DNA of 49,367 nt from an uncultured Corynebacterium sp. (GCF_946222835.1 NZ_CAMIHD010000014.1:1-49367); one strand, 5' to 3'. Shown: positions 7,111-15,787, counted from the stretch's first letter. Made by a program: numbers and translations. Notes: generated from the sequence alone by a model not told the origin.

Positions 7111-8691
7111 CTAAGTCCAGCTAGGCAGCCACATCATGGAGTGGTACCAGGAATCTGGAATCTTGTATCCGTACAAAATGGGAGAGAAATAGAAGAACAT
7201 CGCTACTACCAGAGCTAGGTAGAATACGGCGGCGATAGTTCCCCAGCGCACGGGCCCGCCCGCTAAACTCTTCAGCCACTCCCAGCGCACCGGTCTGCCA
7301 TGGCCGATGAGTTGGCCGAGTGCCAAGGCAATGAGCACGATGACAAAGGGGATAAAGGCGGTGGCGTAAAAGAAATACATCTGGCGGTCAAAGGCCGCGA
7401 GCCATGGCACAAAACCTGCTGCAAAGCCCACCAAGGCGATAAGAAAGGCGGGGTTGCGGCGAATGATGAGGGACCACAGTCCCCACAACACGGCCGGGAT
7501 GACCAGCCACCAGATGGCCGGGGTGCCAAAGAGATAGAGCATCTTGCGGCATTCGTTGCTGCCGTCGCCGCACTGCAAGTCGGTGGAGGAGTAGTACAAG
7601 ATGGGGCGGGCAGCTACGAGCCAAGCCCAAGGCTTGGAATCCCATGGGTGGTGGTGGCCACCGGAAGAGGTCAGGCTGGCGTGAAACTCTAGTACAGAAG
7701 AGTGGTAGTAGAACCAGCCAGCCAGGGAATCGGGCAGGTGCATCAGCCACGAACCATCCTCTATGCTGCCGTCAACCTTGGCGTGGCGGTATACGGCAGT
7801 CTCTGAAGAGAACCAGGCGCGCCAGGTCCAGGCGTAGAGCAGCACTGGAACGAGGACGATGGAGGCCAAGGCAGCAGGGGTATCGCGCACAAGGGTGCCT
7901 AGGATATAGCGGCGCACCCCGTAGCGCTTGCGCAGGGCAAGGTCGCTAAAGACGGACATCAGGCCGAAGAACATGATGAAGTACAGGCCGGACCACTTTA
8001 CGCCCAAGGAAAGACCGAGGAAGACACCAGCGAGGAGACGCCACCAGCGGAATCCAAAACGCGGGCCGAAGGCCGAAGAGCCCATCCGGCCTTGTAGAAA
8101 AGCGGCGTGGAGGCGCTCGCGCATCTGATTGTGATCGCGGGCGAGCGCCCACGCGGCGGCTACGACGAAAAAGACTTGGAAAATATCCAGCATGCCGAAC
8201 TTGGAGGAGACCAAAAGCACGCCATCAAAGACGGCGATAAGGCCGGCCAGTGTTGCTACCTGCCAGGATAAAGAGACGCGGCGCGCGAGTGACATGGTCA
8301 ACAACACGGTGGTTGCGCCGAAGAGGGCCGTCATAAAGCGCCACCCCAGAGGGGAATAGCCAAAGACCCATTCGGATAGTGCCACGATCTGCTTGCCTAG
8401 CGGTGGGTGAACCACCAAGCCGTACCCGGGGTTGGTTTCAATGCCGCCGATGAAAAGGTTATCCCAGCTTCGCACCATGTCCCAGGCCTGCGGAACGTAG
8501 TGCTTTTCATCAAAGACGGGAGTGCCTTTTGATACGGGCGCGGTCAGTCCGACAAATCGGGTAAGGAGCGCGAGCACACCGACGACGCTAGTGCTTATCC
8601 AGTCAGCCTTGCCCCACTGATAGGCGCGGGGTGCTGGCGGGGCCACGGTGTCGTGCGTGGTGCGCGATGGGGCAGCGGTAGCAATAGTCAC
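7111..8691 (-). CDS. pmt: Protein O-mannosyltransferase (GT39)
   Basis: This polytopic membrane enzyme moves mannose from polyprenyl-phosphate-mannose to Ser/Thr of exported proteins (family GT39, homologue of Rv1002c). After the first membrane helix it has the catalytic DE motif in TPVFDEKHYVPQAWD. About ten more hydrophobic stretches follow, ending FSPILYGYKIPDSWYH. I take GTG at 8691 as start (526 residues) because a TAGACT hexamer ends 7 nt before it. ATG at 8730 (539 residues) is in frame but lies upstream of that promoter and has no ribosome-binding site. It is divergent from rsmI, as in mycobacteria. Confidence 0.92.
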   Translation of the reverse strand: MTIATAAPSRTTHDTVAPPAPRAYQWGKADWISTSVVGVLALLTRFVGLTAPVSKGTPVFDEKHYVPQAWDMVRSWDNLFIGGIETNPGYGLVVHPPLGKQIVALSEWVFGYSPLGWRFMTALFGATTVLLTMSLARRVSLSWQVATLAGLIAVFDGVLLVSSKFGMLDIFQVFFVVAAAWALARDHNQMRERLHAAFLQGRMGSSAFGPRFGFRWWRLLAGVFLGLSLGVKWSGLYFIMFFGLMSVFSDLALRKRYGVRRYILGTLVRDTPAALASIVLVPVLLYAWTWRAWFSSETAVYRHAKVDGSIEDGSWLMHLPDSLAGWFYYHSSVLEFHASLTSSGGHHHPWDSKPWAWLVAARPILYYSSTDLQCGDGSNECRKMLYLFGTPAIWWLVIPAVLWGLWSLIIRRNPAFLIALVGFAAGFVPWLAAFDRQMYFFYATAFIPFVIVLIALALGQLIGHGRPVRWEWLKSLAGGPVRWGTIAAVFYLALVVAMFFYFSPILYGYKIPDSWYHSMMWLPSWT

Positions 8692-8698
8692 TTGGTTG

Positions 8699-8704
8699 AG
8701 TCTA
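8699..8704 (-). promoter_or_regulatory. -10 TAGACT, leaderless promoter of pmt
   Basis: TAGACT on the minus strand is followed by 7 nt and GTG at 8691. If used, translation cannot begin at the upstream ATG (8730). Confidence 0.5.
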
Positions 8705-8754
8705 GGCGACAAGCTACCGCGACCGCGCATTAGAGAGTATGGAATGCTAGAGAC

Positions 8755-9609
8755 ATGTCTGATTTAGGTCTGGATCCATTACCGCGCGGGGTTATCCTCG
8801 CCGCCACGCCGCTGGGAAACGTGGGGGACGCCTCCGCGCGTTTAATGCATGCCTTGCAGCATGCGGACGTCATCGCAGCCGAAGACACGCGGCGCGTGCG
8901 CAATTTGGCCCAGGCTTTGGGGATCGAGATTTCCGGGCGCGTGGTGTCCAATTTTGATCACAATGAAAAAGACCGTGCCCAGCAGCTTATCGACGCCGCC
9001 GCGGCCGGCACTGTCCTTGTTGTTACCGATGCCGGAATGCCGATTATTTCTGATCCGGGCCTGTCCATTGTGGCTGCGGCGGCCGAGCGCGATATCCCCG
9101 TGACCTGCTTTCCCGGCCCTTCTGCCGTGCCGACAGCCCTGGCACTGTCTGGCCTAGGCGTGGGGCATTTCCTCTTCGACGCCTTTCCTCCCCGCAAGCC
9201 CGGGCCCCGCAGAGCCTGGCTGGAGTCATTGCAGAATGAAAAGCGCGCCATTGTCTTCTTCGAATCGCCTCACCGCGTGGCCGAAACATTGGCAGAGGCT
9301 GCGGAGGTTCTCGGCGCCGATCGCCCGGCCGCGGTGTGTCGGGAGCTGACCAAGACTTATGAGGAAGTTCGCCGTGGCAGCTTGGGTGAGTTGGCCGAGT
9401 GGGCAGCAGAAGGGGCCCGCGGAGAGATCACCGTGGTAATTGAAGGCGGTACTGCCGCGGCTGCCACCGCCGCAGATTTGGTTCCTCAAGCGCTCGAATT
9501 GGCGGCTGGGGGAATGCGGCTTAAGGATGCGTGTAAGCAAGCAGCGAAAGGCACCGAGGTTTCCAACCGCGAGCTTTACGACGCCGCTTTGCAAGCCCGC
9601 AAGTCTTAG
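8755..9609 (+). CDS. rsmI: 16S rRNA 2'-O-methyltransferase (C1402)
   Basis: RsmI methylates the ribose of C1402 in 16S rRNA with SAM. The 284-residue protein has the tetrapyrrole-methylase fold. It starts with GVILAATPLGNVGDASAR, then AAEDTRR, NFDHNE, VVTDAGMPIISDPG and CFPGPSAVPTALALSGL, all family signatures in order, ending with FFESPHRV. It is divergent from pmt with 63 nt between the chosen starts, and betP follows after 246 nt. The 5' signal is weak: GAATGCT lies near, but no clear -10 or ribosome-binding site is seen. Confidence 0.93.
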   Translation: MSDLGLDPLPRGVILAATPLGNVGDASARLMHALQHADVIAAEDTRRVRNLAQALGIEISGRVVSNFDHNEKDRAQQLIDAAAAGTVLVVTDAGMPIISDPGLSIVAAAAERDIPVTCFPGPSAVPTALALSGLGVGHFLFDAFPPRKPGPRRAWLESLQNEKRAIVFFESPHRVAETLAEAAEVLGADRPAAVCRELTKTYEEVRRGSLGELAEWAAEGARGEITVVIEGGTAAAATAADLVPQALELAAGGMRLKDACKQAAKGTEVSNRELYDAALQARKS

Positions 9610-9674
9610 ACAGCATTGTTTTTCGACTACGTCACACCTTGCGGCGCCCGTAGACAGCTTCACTAATGACCCCT

Positions 9675-9693
9675 TTGTAATTGAATTGTTATA
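9675..9693. promoter_or_regulatory. Direct repeat, period 11, upstream of betP (possible MtrA site)
   Basis: TTGTAATT (9675-9682) recurs as TTGTTATA (9686-9693), an 11-bp spacing typical of OmpR-type response regulators. betP is a known MtrA target in C. glutamicum. The match to MtrA is inferred from spacing and context, not from a scored matrix. Otherwise the 246-nt gap 9610-9855 holds a TATAGT hexamer at 9848-9853 and nothing else I recognise. Confidence 0.3.
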
Positions 9694-9855
9694 GTTTTCG
9701 GGCGTGTGAGCGGCTTAAAGCGCTATCTACATGGGGAAATGAAGCGTAAAAATTCTTCAGATAATCGTGGAAAATCCCTGGCAAACGGCGTTGAGCAGCG
9801 AAGTTTATGCGTAAATCGTTTGATAATTGGGCAGTCCGGCACCACTGTATAGTTC

Positions 9856-11712
9856 ATGACAAACTCGGAAAATATGGGCACAGGCGTGCCAGAAGAGGGA
9901 AAGGAACCGGTCGGTGCACAGGCGCAGCCGGCTTCTGCTTCTTCGAGCGAGCAGCCTATTGAGAATTATCAGACTGTAGATGAACAGCTGGACGCACAAT
10001 CTGCCACCGGCCAGCTTCAGGATATGATTCACTCCGATGGTTTCCACCCGGAGCGCTACGACGATCCTGAGGTGGAAATTGCGGCCGATCGTGACAATAT
10101 GCCAATCGATTGGTCCATCGTTGGCATCGCGGGCGTGCTGATTGCCGCGATCGTCGTCTGGGGCTTGGCCGCTCCGGATAACTTTGCAAACTTCTCCTCT
10201 TCGGCTCTGACCTGGGTCGTAGACAACTTTGGATGGGCGTATATTCTCTTCGGCACCGTCTTTGTGGTGTTCGTTGTCTTTATTGCTGCCTCCAAGTTCG
10301 GATCCATCAAGCTGGGCCACATTAATGAGGAGCCGGAATTTTCCACGCCATCGTGGATCGCCATGATGTTTGCCGCTGGTATGGGCATCGGCTTGATGTT
10401 CTACGGCGCCTCTGAGCCGCTGGCTAACTACCGTGACGGCACTCCGGGCCAGGGCACTGGCAACGTCGGTTCGTCCATGGCCTATGCCATGTTCCACTGG
10501 ACGCTGCACCCTTGGGCCGTCTACGCCATCGTTGGTCTGGCTATTGCGTACTCCACTTTCCGTATCGGCCGCAAGCAGCTATTGAGCCAAGCCTTCGTGC
10601 CGCTTATCGGCGAGCGTAATGCTAATGGTGCGGTGGGCAAGTTCATCGACATCCTGTCCATTTTCGCTACCGTCTTCGGCACCGCCTGCTCCCTGGGTCT
10701 GGGTGCCCTGCAAATCCAGGCCGGCCTGAAGGCTTCCGGAATCATCGATAACCCCACCAACTCCGTGGTTATCGGTATTGTGTTGGTTCTGACCCTTGCG
10801 TTCATGCTGTCTGCGATGTCCGGCGTGGGCAAGGGTATTCAGTACATCTCCAATGCGAATATGGTCCTCGCCGCAGTGTTGGCTATCTTCGTGTTCATCT
10901 TGGGCCCGACCGTTACCATCTTGAACCAGATCCCCGGCTCCATTGGTAACTACCTGAACTACTTCACCGAGATGATCGGCCGCACCGCCGAGTCCGAAAA
11001 CGGCGCCGCCGCTGAGTGGCTATCCGGCTACACCATCTTCTACTGGGCTTGGTGGGTTTCCTGGTCTCCGTTCGTGGGTATGTTCCTAGCACGCATTTCC
11101 CGCGGCCGTTCCGTTCGCGAGTTCTGCTTGGGCGTACTGCTTATCCCAGCTGGTGTATCTACCCTGTGGTTCGCTATCTTCGGCGGCACTGCTATCCACA
11201 TGGAGCAAAACGGCGAATCTCTTACCGGTGAGTCTGCCGAGGAAGAGCTGTTTAACCTCCTGCAGTCCATGCCTGGTGGCTTCGTTGCCGGCATCGTCGC
11301 GGCAATCCTTCTGGCTACCTTCTTCATCACCTCTGCGGACTCCGCTTCCACGGTGATGGGCTCCATGTCCCAAAATGGTGCTTCCACCGCTAAGCCATGG
11401 CTATCTGCCGCATGGGGTGCACTGACTGCCTTGGTAGGCCTGACCCTGCTTTTGGCTAATGAGGACGCACTGTCCAACCTGCAGAACGTCACCATCGTTG
11501 CCGCATTGCCATTCCTGTTCATCGTTATCGGCCTGATGTTCGCCATCTACAAGGCGTTGAGCGAGGATATTATCTACCTTGAGTACCGCGAGGCACAGCA
11601 GTTCCAGCGCAGGATGGCCCGCGAGCGTCGCCTGCACCGCGAATACCAGCGCACGCAGGTTCTCAAGAAGCGCCGCAATGAGCGTTTGAAGCACCCGATG
11701 AAGCGCAAGTAA
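9856..11712 (+). CDS. betP: Glycine betaine transporter BetP (BCCT)
   Basis: BetP imports glycine betaine with two Na+ and senses osmotic stress itself. The 618-residue protein has an acidic N-terminal tail (about 1-85), twelve membrane helices, the Gly-rich MGIGLMFYG loop in TM3, the aromatic box residues in HWTLHPWAVY (TM4) and FYWAWWVSWSP (TM8), and a long basic C-terminal helix from about 575 beginning YLEYREAQQF. That tail is the osmosensor in C. glutamicum BetP and separates it from other BCCT carriers. ATG at 9856 follows TATAGT by only 2 nt; if that hexamer is the -10, the in-frame ATG at 9874 is the likelier start. The gene order pmt-rsmI-betP-metG is as I recall it in C. glutamicum. 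Confidence 0.93.
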   Translation: MTNSENMGTGVPEEGKEPVGAQAQPASASSSEQPIENYQTVDEQLDAQSATGQLQDMIHSDGFHPERYDDPEVEIAADRDNMPIDWSIVGIAGVLIAAIVVWGLAAPDNFANFSSSALTWVVDNFGWAYILFGTVFVVFVVFIAASKFGSIKLGHINEEPEFSTPSWIAMMFAAGMGIGLMFYGASEPLANYRDGTPGQGTGNVGSSMAYAMFHWTLHPWAVYAIVGLAIAYSTFRIGRKQLLSQAFVPLIGERNANGAVGKFIDILSIFATVFGTACSLGLGALQIQAGLKASGIIDNPTNSVVIGIVLVLTLAFMLSAMSGVGKGIQYISNANMVLAAVLAIFVFILGPTVTILNQIPGSIGNYLNYFTEMIGRTAESENGAAAEWLSGYTIFYWAWWVSWSPFVGMFLARISRGRSVREFCLGVLLIPAGVSTLWFAIFGGTAIHMEQNGESLTGESAEEELFNLLQSMPGGFVAGIVAAILLATFFITSADSASTVMGSMSQNGASTAKPWLSAAWGALTALVGLTLLLANEDALSNLQNVTIVAALPFLFIVIGLMFAIYKALSEDIIYLEYREAQQFQRRMARERRLHREYQRTQVLKKRRNERLKHPMKRK

Positions 11713-11738
11713 AACGCGCCTTGCTCGGTTGTCTAGAT

Positions 11739-11784
11739 AGCGCCCATCGTTTCCACAGCAGTGAGGAAGCGGTGGGCGCTTTCT
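11739..11784 (+). terminator. Rho-independent terminator of betP
   Basis: A 16-bp stem with two G-U pairs (11739-11754 with 11765-11780) and a 10-nt loop is followed by a short T run, 27 nt after the betP stop. Confidence 0.75.
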
Positions 11785-11851
11785 GCTGAAAATGCGGTTC
11801 ACCTGCGAGGCAAATATTCGCCCTAATCGTGTGGGCAGGAGTCGGCTTCGA

Positions 11852-11857
11852 TAGAGT
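11852..11857 (+). promoter_or_regulatory. -10 TAGAGT, leaderless promoter of metG
   Basis: TAGAGT is followed by 7 nt and ATG at 11865, with no ribosome-binding site. It argues against the in-frame GTG at 11829. Confidence 0.55.
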
Positions 11858-11864
11858 AGAACCC

Positions 11865-13697
11865 ATGACTGAGTCTGTAGTAGTTAATGTTGCTTGGCCC
11901 TACGCCAACGGCCCGCGCCACATCGGCCACGTGGCCGGCTTCGGTGTACCTTCCGACGTCTTTGCACGTTTCCAGCGAATGTGTGGCCGCAACGTTCTCA
12001 TGGTCTCTGGCACCGACGAGCACGGTACTCCGCTATTGGTCCAGGCGGACAAGGAAGGCGTCTCTGTTCGGGAACTTGCAGACCGCTACAACCGTCAGAT
12101 CGTTACCGACTTAGCCAACTTGGGCTTGTCCTACGATCTCTTTACTCGCACTACCACCCGTAATCACTACTCCGTCGTGCAGGAGCTATTCAAGGGCCTT
12201 TATGCCAACGGCTACATGCTCAAGGAGACCACTCAGGGCGCTATTTCGCCGTCTACTGGGCGCACCCTGCCGGACCGCTATATCGAAGGCACTTGCCCCA
12301 TCTGCGGTGCGGATGGTGCCCGCGGCGACCAGTGCGATGAGTGCGGCAACCAGCTTGACCCTGTGGACCTGATTAATCCCGTTTCCAAGATTAACGGCGA
12401 GACCCCGAAGTTTATTGAAACCGAGCATTTCCTGCTGGATCTGCCATCCATCAAGGATGAGCTGCAAAAGTGGCTTTCTACCCGCGAAGATTGGCGCCCG
12501 AACGTCCTGAAGTTCTCCTTGAACCTGCTAGAAGATATGCGCCCGCGTACCATGACGCGAGATATTGACTGGGGCATTCCGATTCCGGTCGAGGGTTGGC
12601 AGGACAATAATGCGAAGAAACTCTATGTGTGGTTCGACGCGGTCATCGGCTACCTGTCTTCTTCCATCGAGTGGGCATATCGAACCGGACAGCCTGAGGC
12701 GTGGAAGGATTTTTGGCAGAACCCGGAGGCTCGCCACTACTATTTCCAGGGCAAGGACAACATCACCTTCCACTCCCAGATTTGGCCGGCCGAGCTTTTG
12801 GGCTATGCCGGCAAGGGCAGCAAGGGCGGCGAACTCCACCAGTACGGCGAGCTGAATTTGCCTACGGAAATCGTCTCCTCCGAGTACTTGACCATGTCGG
12901 GCTCCAAGTTCTCCTCGTCCAAGGGTGTTGTCATCTACGTTAAGGACTTTTTGGCGGAGTTTGGCCCTGATGCTTTGCGTTACTTCATCGCCGTGGCTGG
13001 GCCAGAAAATAACGACACGGACTTTACCTGGGATGAGTTCGTGCGCCGTATCAACAACGAACTGGCCAATGGGTGGGGAAACTTGGTCAACCGCACCGTA
13101 TCCATGGCCTTTAAGAATTTCGGCGAGGTTCCCGCGCCGGCAGGGCTGGAAGAAAAAGATAAGGAAGTCCTGCAGCTAGCGGAGGAGACCTTCGATACCG
13201 CCGGAGCCTTGCTGGAGCAGTCCAAGTTCAAGCAGGCGATTACCGCGATCATGCACGTTGTGGGCGAGGCTAACGCGTATATTGCAGACCAAGAGCCCTG
13301 GAAGCTGGCTAAGGATGAAATCCAGCGCGAGCGCCTAGCCACTGTGCTGTGGACCGCCCTCCAGGTCGTTTCTGACTGCAATGTCATGCTTACGCCGTAC
13401 CTGCCGTTTACCGCGCAGAAGGTCCATGAAACCTTGGGCCGTAGCGGCGTGTGGGCGGCCCAGCCAGAGGTCCACGATGTCAAGGACGATATTCCAGTAG
13501 AACTCGTAGGCGCTGGCCTGCCGCCAGAGGGCCACGAGTATCCGGTCATCATGGGCGACTACACCCAGCAGCAGGCAAAGTGGGAGCGCATTCAGGTAGA
13601 GCCAGGTACCACGCTGGCGAAGCCGAAGCCGCTCATCTCCAAGCTGGACCCAGAGCTGGGTGAGACTGGCCCGGAGTGGGCGCCTGTCTCCAAGTAA
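11865..13697 (+). CDS. metG: Methionyl-tRNA synthetase
   Basis: MetG charges tRNA-Met. The 610-residue protein has a class-I core: PRHIGHVAG near residue 20 as the HIGH box, a zinc knuckle with four Cys (CPICG and CDECG, about 144-166), and the KFSSSKG form of the KMSKS loop near 350. The C-terminal alpha-helical anticodon domain ends without the EMAP/Trbp111 dimerisation module. The start at 11865 gives MTESVVVNVAWPYANG, the normal beginning. It is convergent with the GNAT gene at 13809 across a strong hairpin. Confidence 0.96.
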   Translation: MTESVVVNVAWPYANGPRHIGHVAGFGVPSDVFARFQRMCGRNVLMVSGTDEHGTPLLVQADKEGVSVRELADRYNRQIVTDLANLGLSYDLFTRTTTRNHYSVVQELFKGLYANGYMLKETTQGAISPSTGRTLPDRYIEGTCPICGADGARGDQCDECGNQLDPVDLINPVSKINGETPKFIETEHFLLDLPSIKDELQKWLSTREDWRPNVLKFSLNLLEDMRPRTMTRDIDWGIPIPVEGWQDNNAKKLYVWFDAVIGYLSSSIEWAYRTGQPEAWKDFWQNPEARHYYFQGKDNITFHSQIWPAELLGYAGKGSKGGELHQYGELNLPTEIVSSEYLTMSGSKFSSSKGVVIYVKDFLAEFGPDALRYFIAVAGPENNDTDFTWDEFVRRINNELANGWGNLVNRTVSMAFKNFGEVPAPAGLEEKDKEVLQLAEETFDTAGALLEQSKFKQAITAIMHVVGEANAYIADQEPWKLAKDEIQRERLATVLWTALQVVSDCNVMLTPYLPFTAQKVHETLGRSGVWAAQPEVHDVKDDIPVELVGAGLPPEGHEYPVIMGDYTQQQAKWERIQVEPGTTLAKPKPLISKLDPELGETGPEWAPVSK

Positions 13698-13703
13698 CAC
13701 TAT

Positions 13704-13763
13704 ATAAATAGCCGCGTTATTGCCCTCCTTCTGTGAAGTTAAGGGCATAACGCGGCTATTTAT
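13704..13763. terminator. Bidirectional terminator between metG and GNAT genes
   Basis: ATAAATAGCCGCGTTAT (13704-13720) pairs with ATAACGCGGCTATTTAT (13747-13763), extended by GCCCT/AGGGC with one bulged T. The A/T-rich ends serve both strands, so it can terminate metG and the converging acetyltransferase operon. Confidence 0.8.
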
Positions 13764-13808
13764 GTGCTCCAGTATTTTGTCGTGGAGCGGCCAGGAAAAA
13801 CTTGGCGG

Positions 13809-14309
13809 TTAGCGCTGGAAATCCCGCTGTAGGTGCACCAGGCCGAGGCGGACGCCATCCTTGGTATGGATATTCGGCATGCGGCCGGTCTCGGTAAAGC
13901 CGAATTTCTTGTGCAGGGCAATGGAGCCCTCGTTGGTATCGACAATATAGGTGATCATCGTCTGCACGTAGTCGTCATCAGCTGCATGGTCCATGAGGGC
14001 GTCGAGAAGCTCGGAGCCCACGCCCTTGCCCTGGGCGGAGGGAGCGATATAGACGGAATCTTCTACGGTGCCGTAATAGATGGCGGGGGTTACAAACTGG
14101 AAGTAGGCCGCCCAGCCAATGATTTCATCATCGTGTACGGCGACGAAGACAGGGGAGCCGGCCTCAAACATCTCCTTGAGCCACTCTTCGCGGTCGACGA
14201 CATCTTCTTGCCAGGTGACCAGGTTGGCGGCGGGCTTCGCTGCGGAGCCGGCGTTGTAAATTGCGGTGAGCGCGGGGGCGTCGGCAAGCTCAGCAGGGCG
14301 GATATGCAT
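13809..14309 (-). CDS. GNAT acetyltransferase (phosphinothricin acetyltransferase-like), copy 2
   Basis: The 166-residue GNAT protein starts MHIRPAELADAPALTAIYN. It carries the acetyl-CoA loop YIAPSAQGKGVGSELLDAL (QGKGVG) and the IVDTNEGSIALHKKFGFTETG segment typical of the Pat/Bar group, which acetylates small amines such as phosphinothricin or methionine sulfone. It is the downstream gene of a tandem pair. AAAGGA lies about 7 nt before the ATG, and only 10 nt separate it from the stop of the upstream paralogue. The natural substrate is unknown. Confidence 0.85.
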   Translation of the reverse strand: MHIRPAELADAPALTAIYNAGSAAKPAANLVTWQEDVVDREEWLKEMFEAGSPVFVAVHDDEIIGWAAYFQFVTPAIYYGTVEDSVYIAPSAQGKGVGSELLDALMDHAADDDYVQTMITYIVDTNEGSIALHKKFGFTETGRMPNIHTKDGVRLGLVHLQRDFQR

Positions 14310-14319
14310 AGAAATTCCT

Positions 14320-14814
14320 TTACACCAGAAGTTGTAAGTGGGCGAGGCTCAGCCAATGATCGAACTTGTAGCAAACCTCTTTAAGAGTACCCACGTTTTC
14401 AAAACCGAACTTTTCATGCAACTTAAGAGATGCCGCATTCGTGGAGACGATGAGGGCGAGCAGTGAATGTACCTTCCTATCGGTGCGGGCCGCATCAACC
14501 AAGGCGCTCAGGAGGGCGGTGCCCACGCCCTTGCCCTGGGCGGCCGGGGAAATATATATGGTGGTTTCATAACAACCGGTCCACACATGTGGATTGCGGT
14601 AGGGATGGTAGAGCGCCCACCCCAGGTAGTCGCCAGAATCGGACTCCGCAATGAAGCAGGGGCAATCTTCTTCCCAGATATGGCGCAGGTAGTCCTCGCG
14701 TTCGGCGATGCTAGTCGGGTTAGTGCGGAAAATAATGTCGGTGTGCTCAATAGCCCAGTTGAGGGTTTCGGTCATAGCGGGCACATCCGCAAGGCCGGCG
14801 GGTCTGATCAACAT
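14320..14814 (-). CDS. GNAT acetyltransferase (phosphinothricin acetyltransferase-like), copy 1
   Basis: The 164-residue paralogue of the next gene starts MLIRPAGLADVPAMTETLN and has the loop YISPAAQGKGVGTALLSAL, then IVSTNAASLKLHEKFGFENVG. The two proteins align over their whole length by eye, so this is a tandem duplication. ATG at 14814 is chosen because TAATAT ends 8 nt upstream. That hexamer shares two bases with the -10 of divergent tatD. An upstream frame to 14910 runs into tatD and is unlikely. Confidence 0.87.
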   Translation of the reverse strand: MLIRPAGLADVPAMTETLNWAIEHTDIIFRTNPTSIAEREDYLRHIWEEDCPCFIAESDSGDYLGWALYHPYRNPHVWTGCYETTIYISPAAQGKGVGTALLSALVDAARTDRKVHSLLALIVSTNAASLKLHEKFGFENVGTLKEVCYKFDHWLSLAHLQLLV

Positions 14815-14822
14815 GGCAGCCA

Positions 14823-14832
14823 ATATTACAAT
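14823..14832. promoter_or_regulatory. Shared bidirectional -10 of GNAT operon and tatD
   Basis: The 10-mer ATATTACAAT holds TAATAT on the minus strand (14828-14823) and TACAAT on the plus strand (14827-14832). They overlap in the central TA. Starts lie 8 nt away on the minus strand (14814) and 7 nt away on the plus strand (14840), so both mRNAs are predicted leaderless. Confidence 0.55.
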
Positions 14833-14839
14833 TGCGTGC

Positions 14840-15667
14840 ATGGCTAAAAAGAAGCGACGACCCACTCCCGTTCCGGCACCGGGCTTAAGTGGCCTTATTG
14901 ATGCACACACGCACCTGTTTTCTCATAAGGACACCGATGAAATGCTGGTCAATCGCGCGCGCACCGCCGGCGTTGACCGCATGGTCACGGTAGGCGATGA
15001 CCGCCGCGAGTCGGAGGCTGCGCTTGCTACTGCGCATGCCTTCCCGGATGTTTATGCTGCTTGTGCCATCCATCCAGTGCGCGCCAATGAGCTGGATGCG
15101 CCGACGAAGAAGGCGCTGGAGGAGATGGTAGCGGATCCGCGCTGCGTAGCAGTAGGAGAGACTGGCCTGGATGCGTACTGGGTGCATCATGAGCCGGAGA
15201 CCACTGCGACCATGGCCCAGCAAGAAGAATCCTTGCGGTGGCATATTGATCTTGCGGTGCGCCATGGCAAGACTCTGATGATCCACAACCGCGAGGCGGA
15301 TGCGGAACTAATGCGCATTCTTGCCGACGCCCCCGCTCCCGCTACTGTTTTGTTGCACTGTTTTTCTTCCCCGCTGAAGGTGGCAGAAGAAGCCCTGGAG
15401 CGAGGCTACGTATTGTCCTTTGCCGGCAACGTAACCTTCAAACGCAACGCCGAGCTGCGGCAGGCGGCGGCCAAGGCGCCGGCCAGCCAGCTGCTGGTGG
15501 AAACTGATGCACCGTATATGACGCCAGAACCCTTTCGCGGGCAACGCAATGAACCGGCTCTTATTGGGCACACATATGAATGCATCGCCCGTGCGCGCCA
15601 CCAGACGGTGCAGGCTCTCGCGGCGGAGGTAAACGACACCTTTGACCGCGTCTACGGCCTGGACTAA
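14840..15667 (+). CDS. tatD: TatD family deoxyribonuclease
   Basis: The 275-residue product is a metal-dependent TatD-type hydrolase: LIDAHTHL (metal HxH) near residue 20, VGETGLDAYW near 105, MIHNREAD near 145, a later LHC metal ligand and the ETDAPYM motif near 220. TatD proteins are 3'-5' exonucleases thought to act in DNA repair. A short basic N-terminus (MAKKKRRP) precedes the domain. The neighbours match Rv1007c-Rv1011, with metG before and rpf, rsmA, ispE after. The start at 14840 follows TACAAT by 7 nt. Confidence 0.92.
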   Translation: MAKKKRRPTPVPAPGLSGLIDAHTHLFSHKDTDEMLVNRARTAGVDRMVTVGDDRRESEAALATAHAFPDVYAACAIHPVRANELDAPTKKALEEMVADPRCVAVGETGLDAYWVHHEPETTATMAQQEESLRWHIDLAVRHGKTLMIHNREADAELMRILADAPAPATVLLHCFSSPLKVAEEALERGYVLSFAGNVTFKRNAELRQAAAKAPASQLLVETDAPYMTPEPFRGQRNEPALIGHTYECIARARHQTVQALAAEVNDTFDRVYGLD

Positions 15668-15673
15668 CGCTTG

Positions 15674-15689
15674 GGTGATGGTTTTCACA
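15674..15689. promoter_or_regulatory. GlxR/CRP-like site upstream of rpf2
   Basis: GGTGATGGTTTTCACA matches the TGTGAN6TCACA consensus of GlxR in 9 of 10 fixed positions. It lies about 280 nt before rpf2, far from the likely -10. rpf2 is a GlxR target in C. glutamicum (recalled), so the site fits, though the distance is long. Confidence 0.4.
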
Positions 15690-15787
15690 AAAATAAAACT
15701 CGCTGGTCAGAGGTGGCGAGGGTGTTTGGTGTGACGGCTGTGTGCTCAGTGAGGCGTGTGGCGGATTAGTCCTCGACTTTATGTTGC

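Noticed and set aside
11829..11864. Upstream GTG start for metG
   Set aside because: It would precede the TAGAGT -10, and homologous enzymes begin at the MTESVVVNVAW position.
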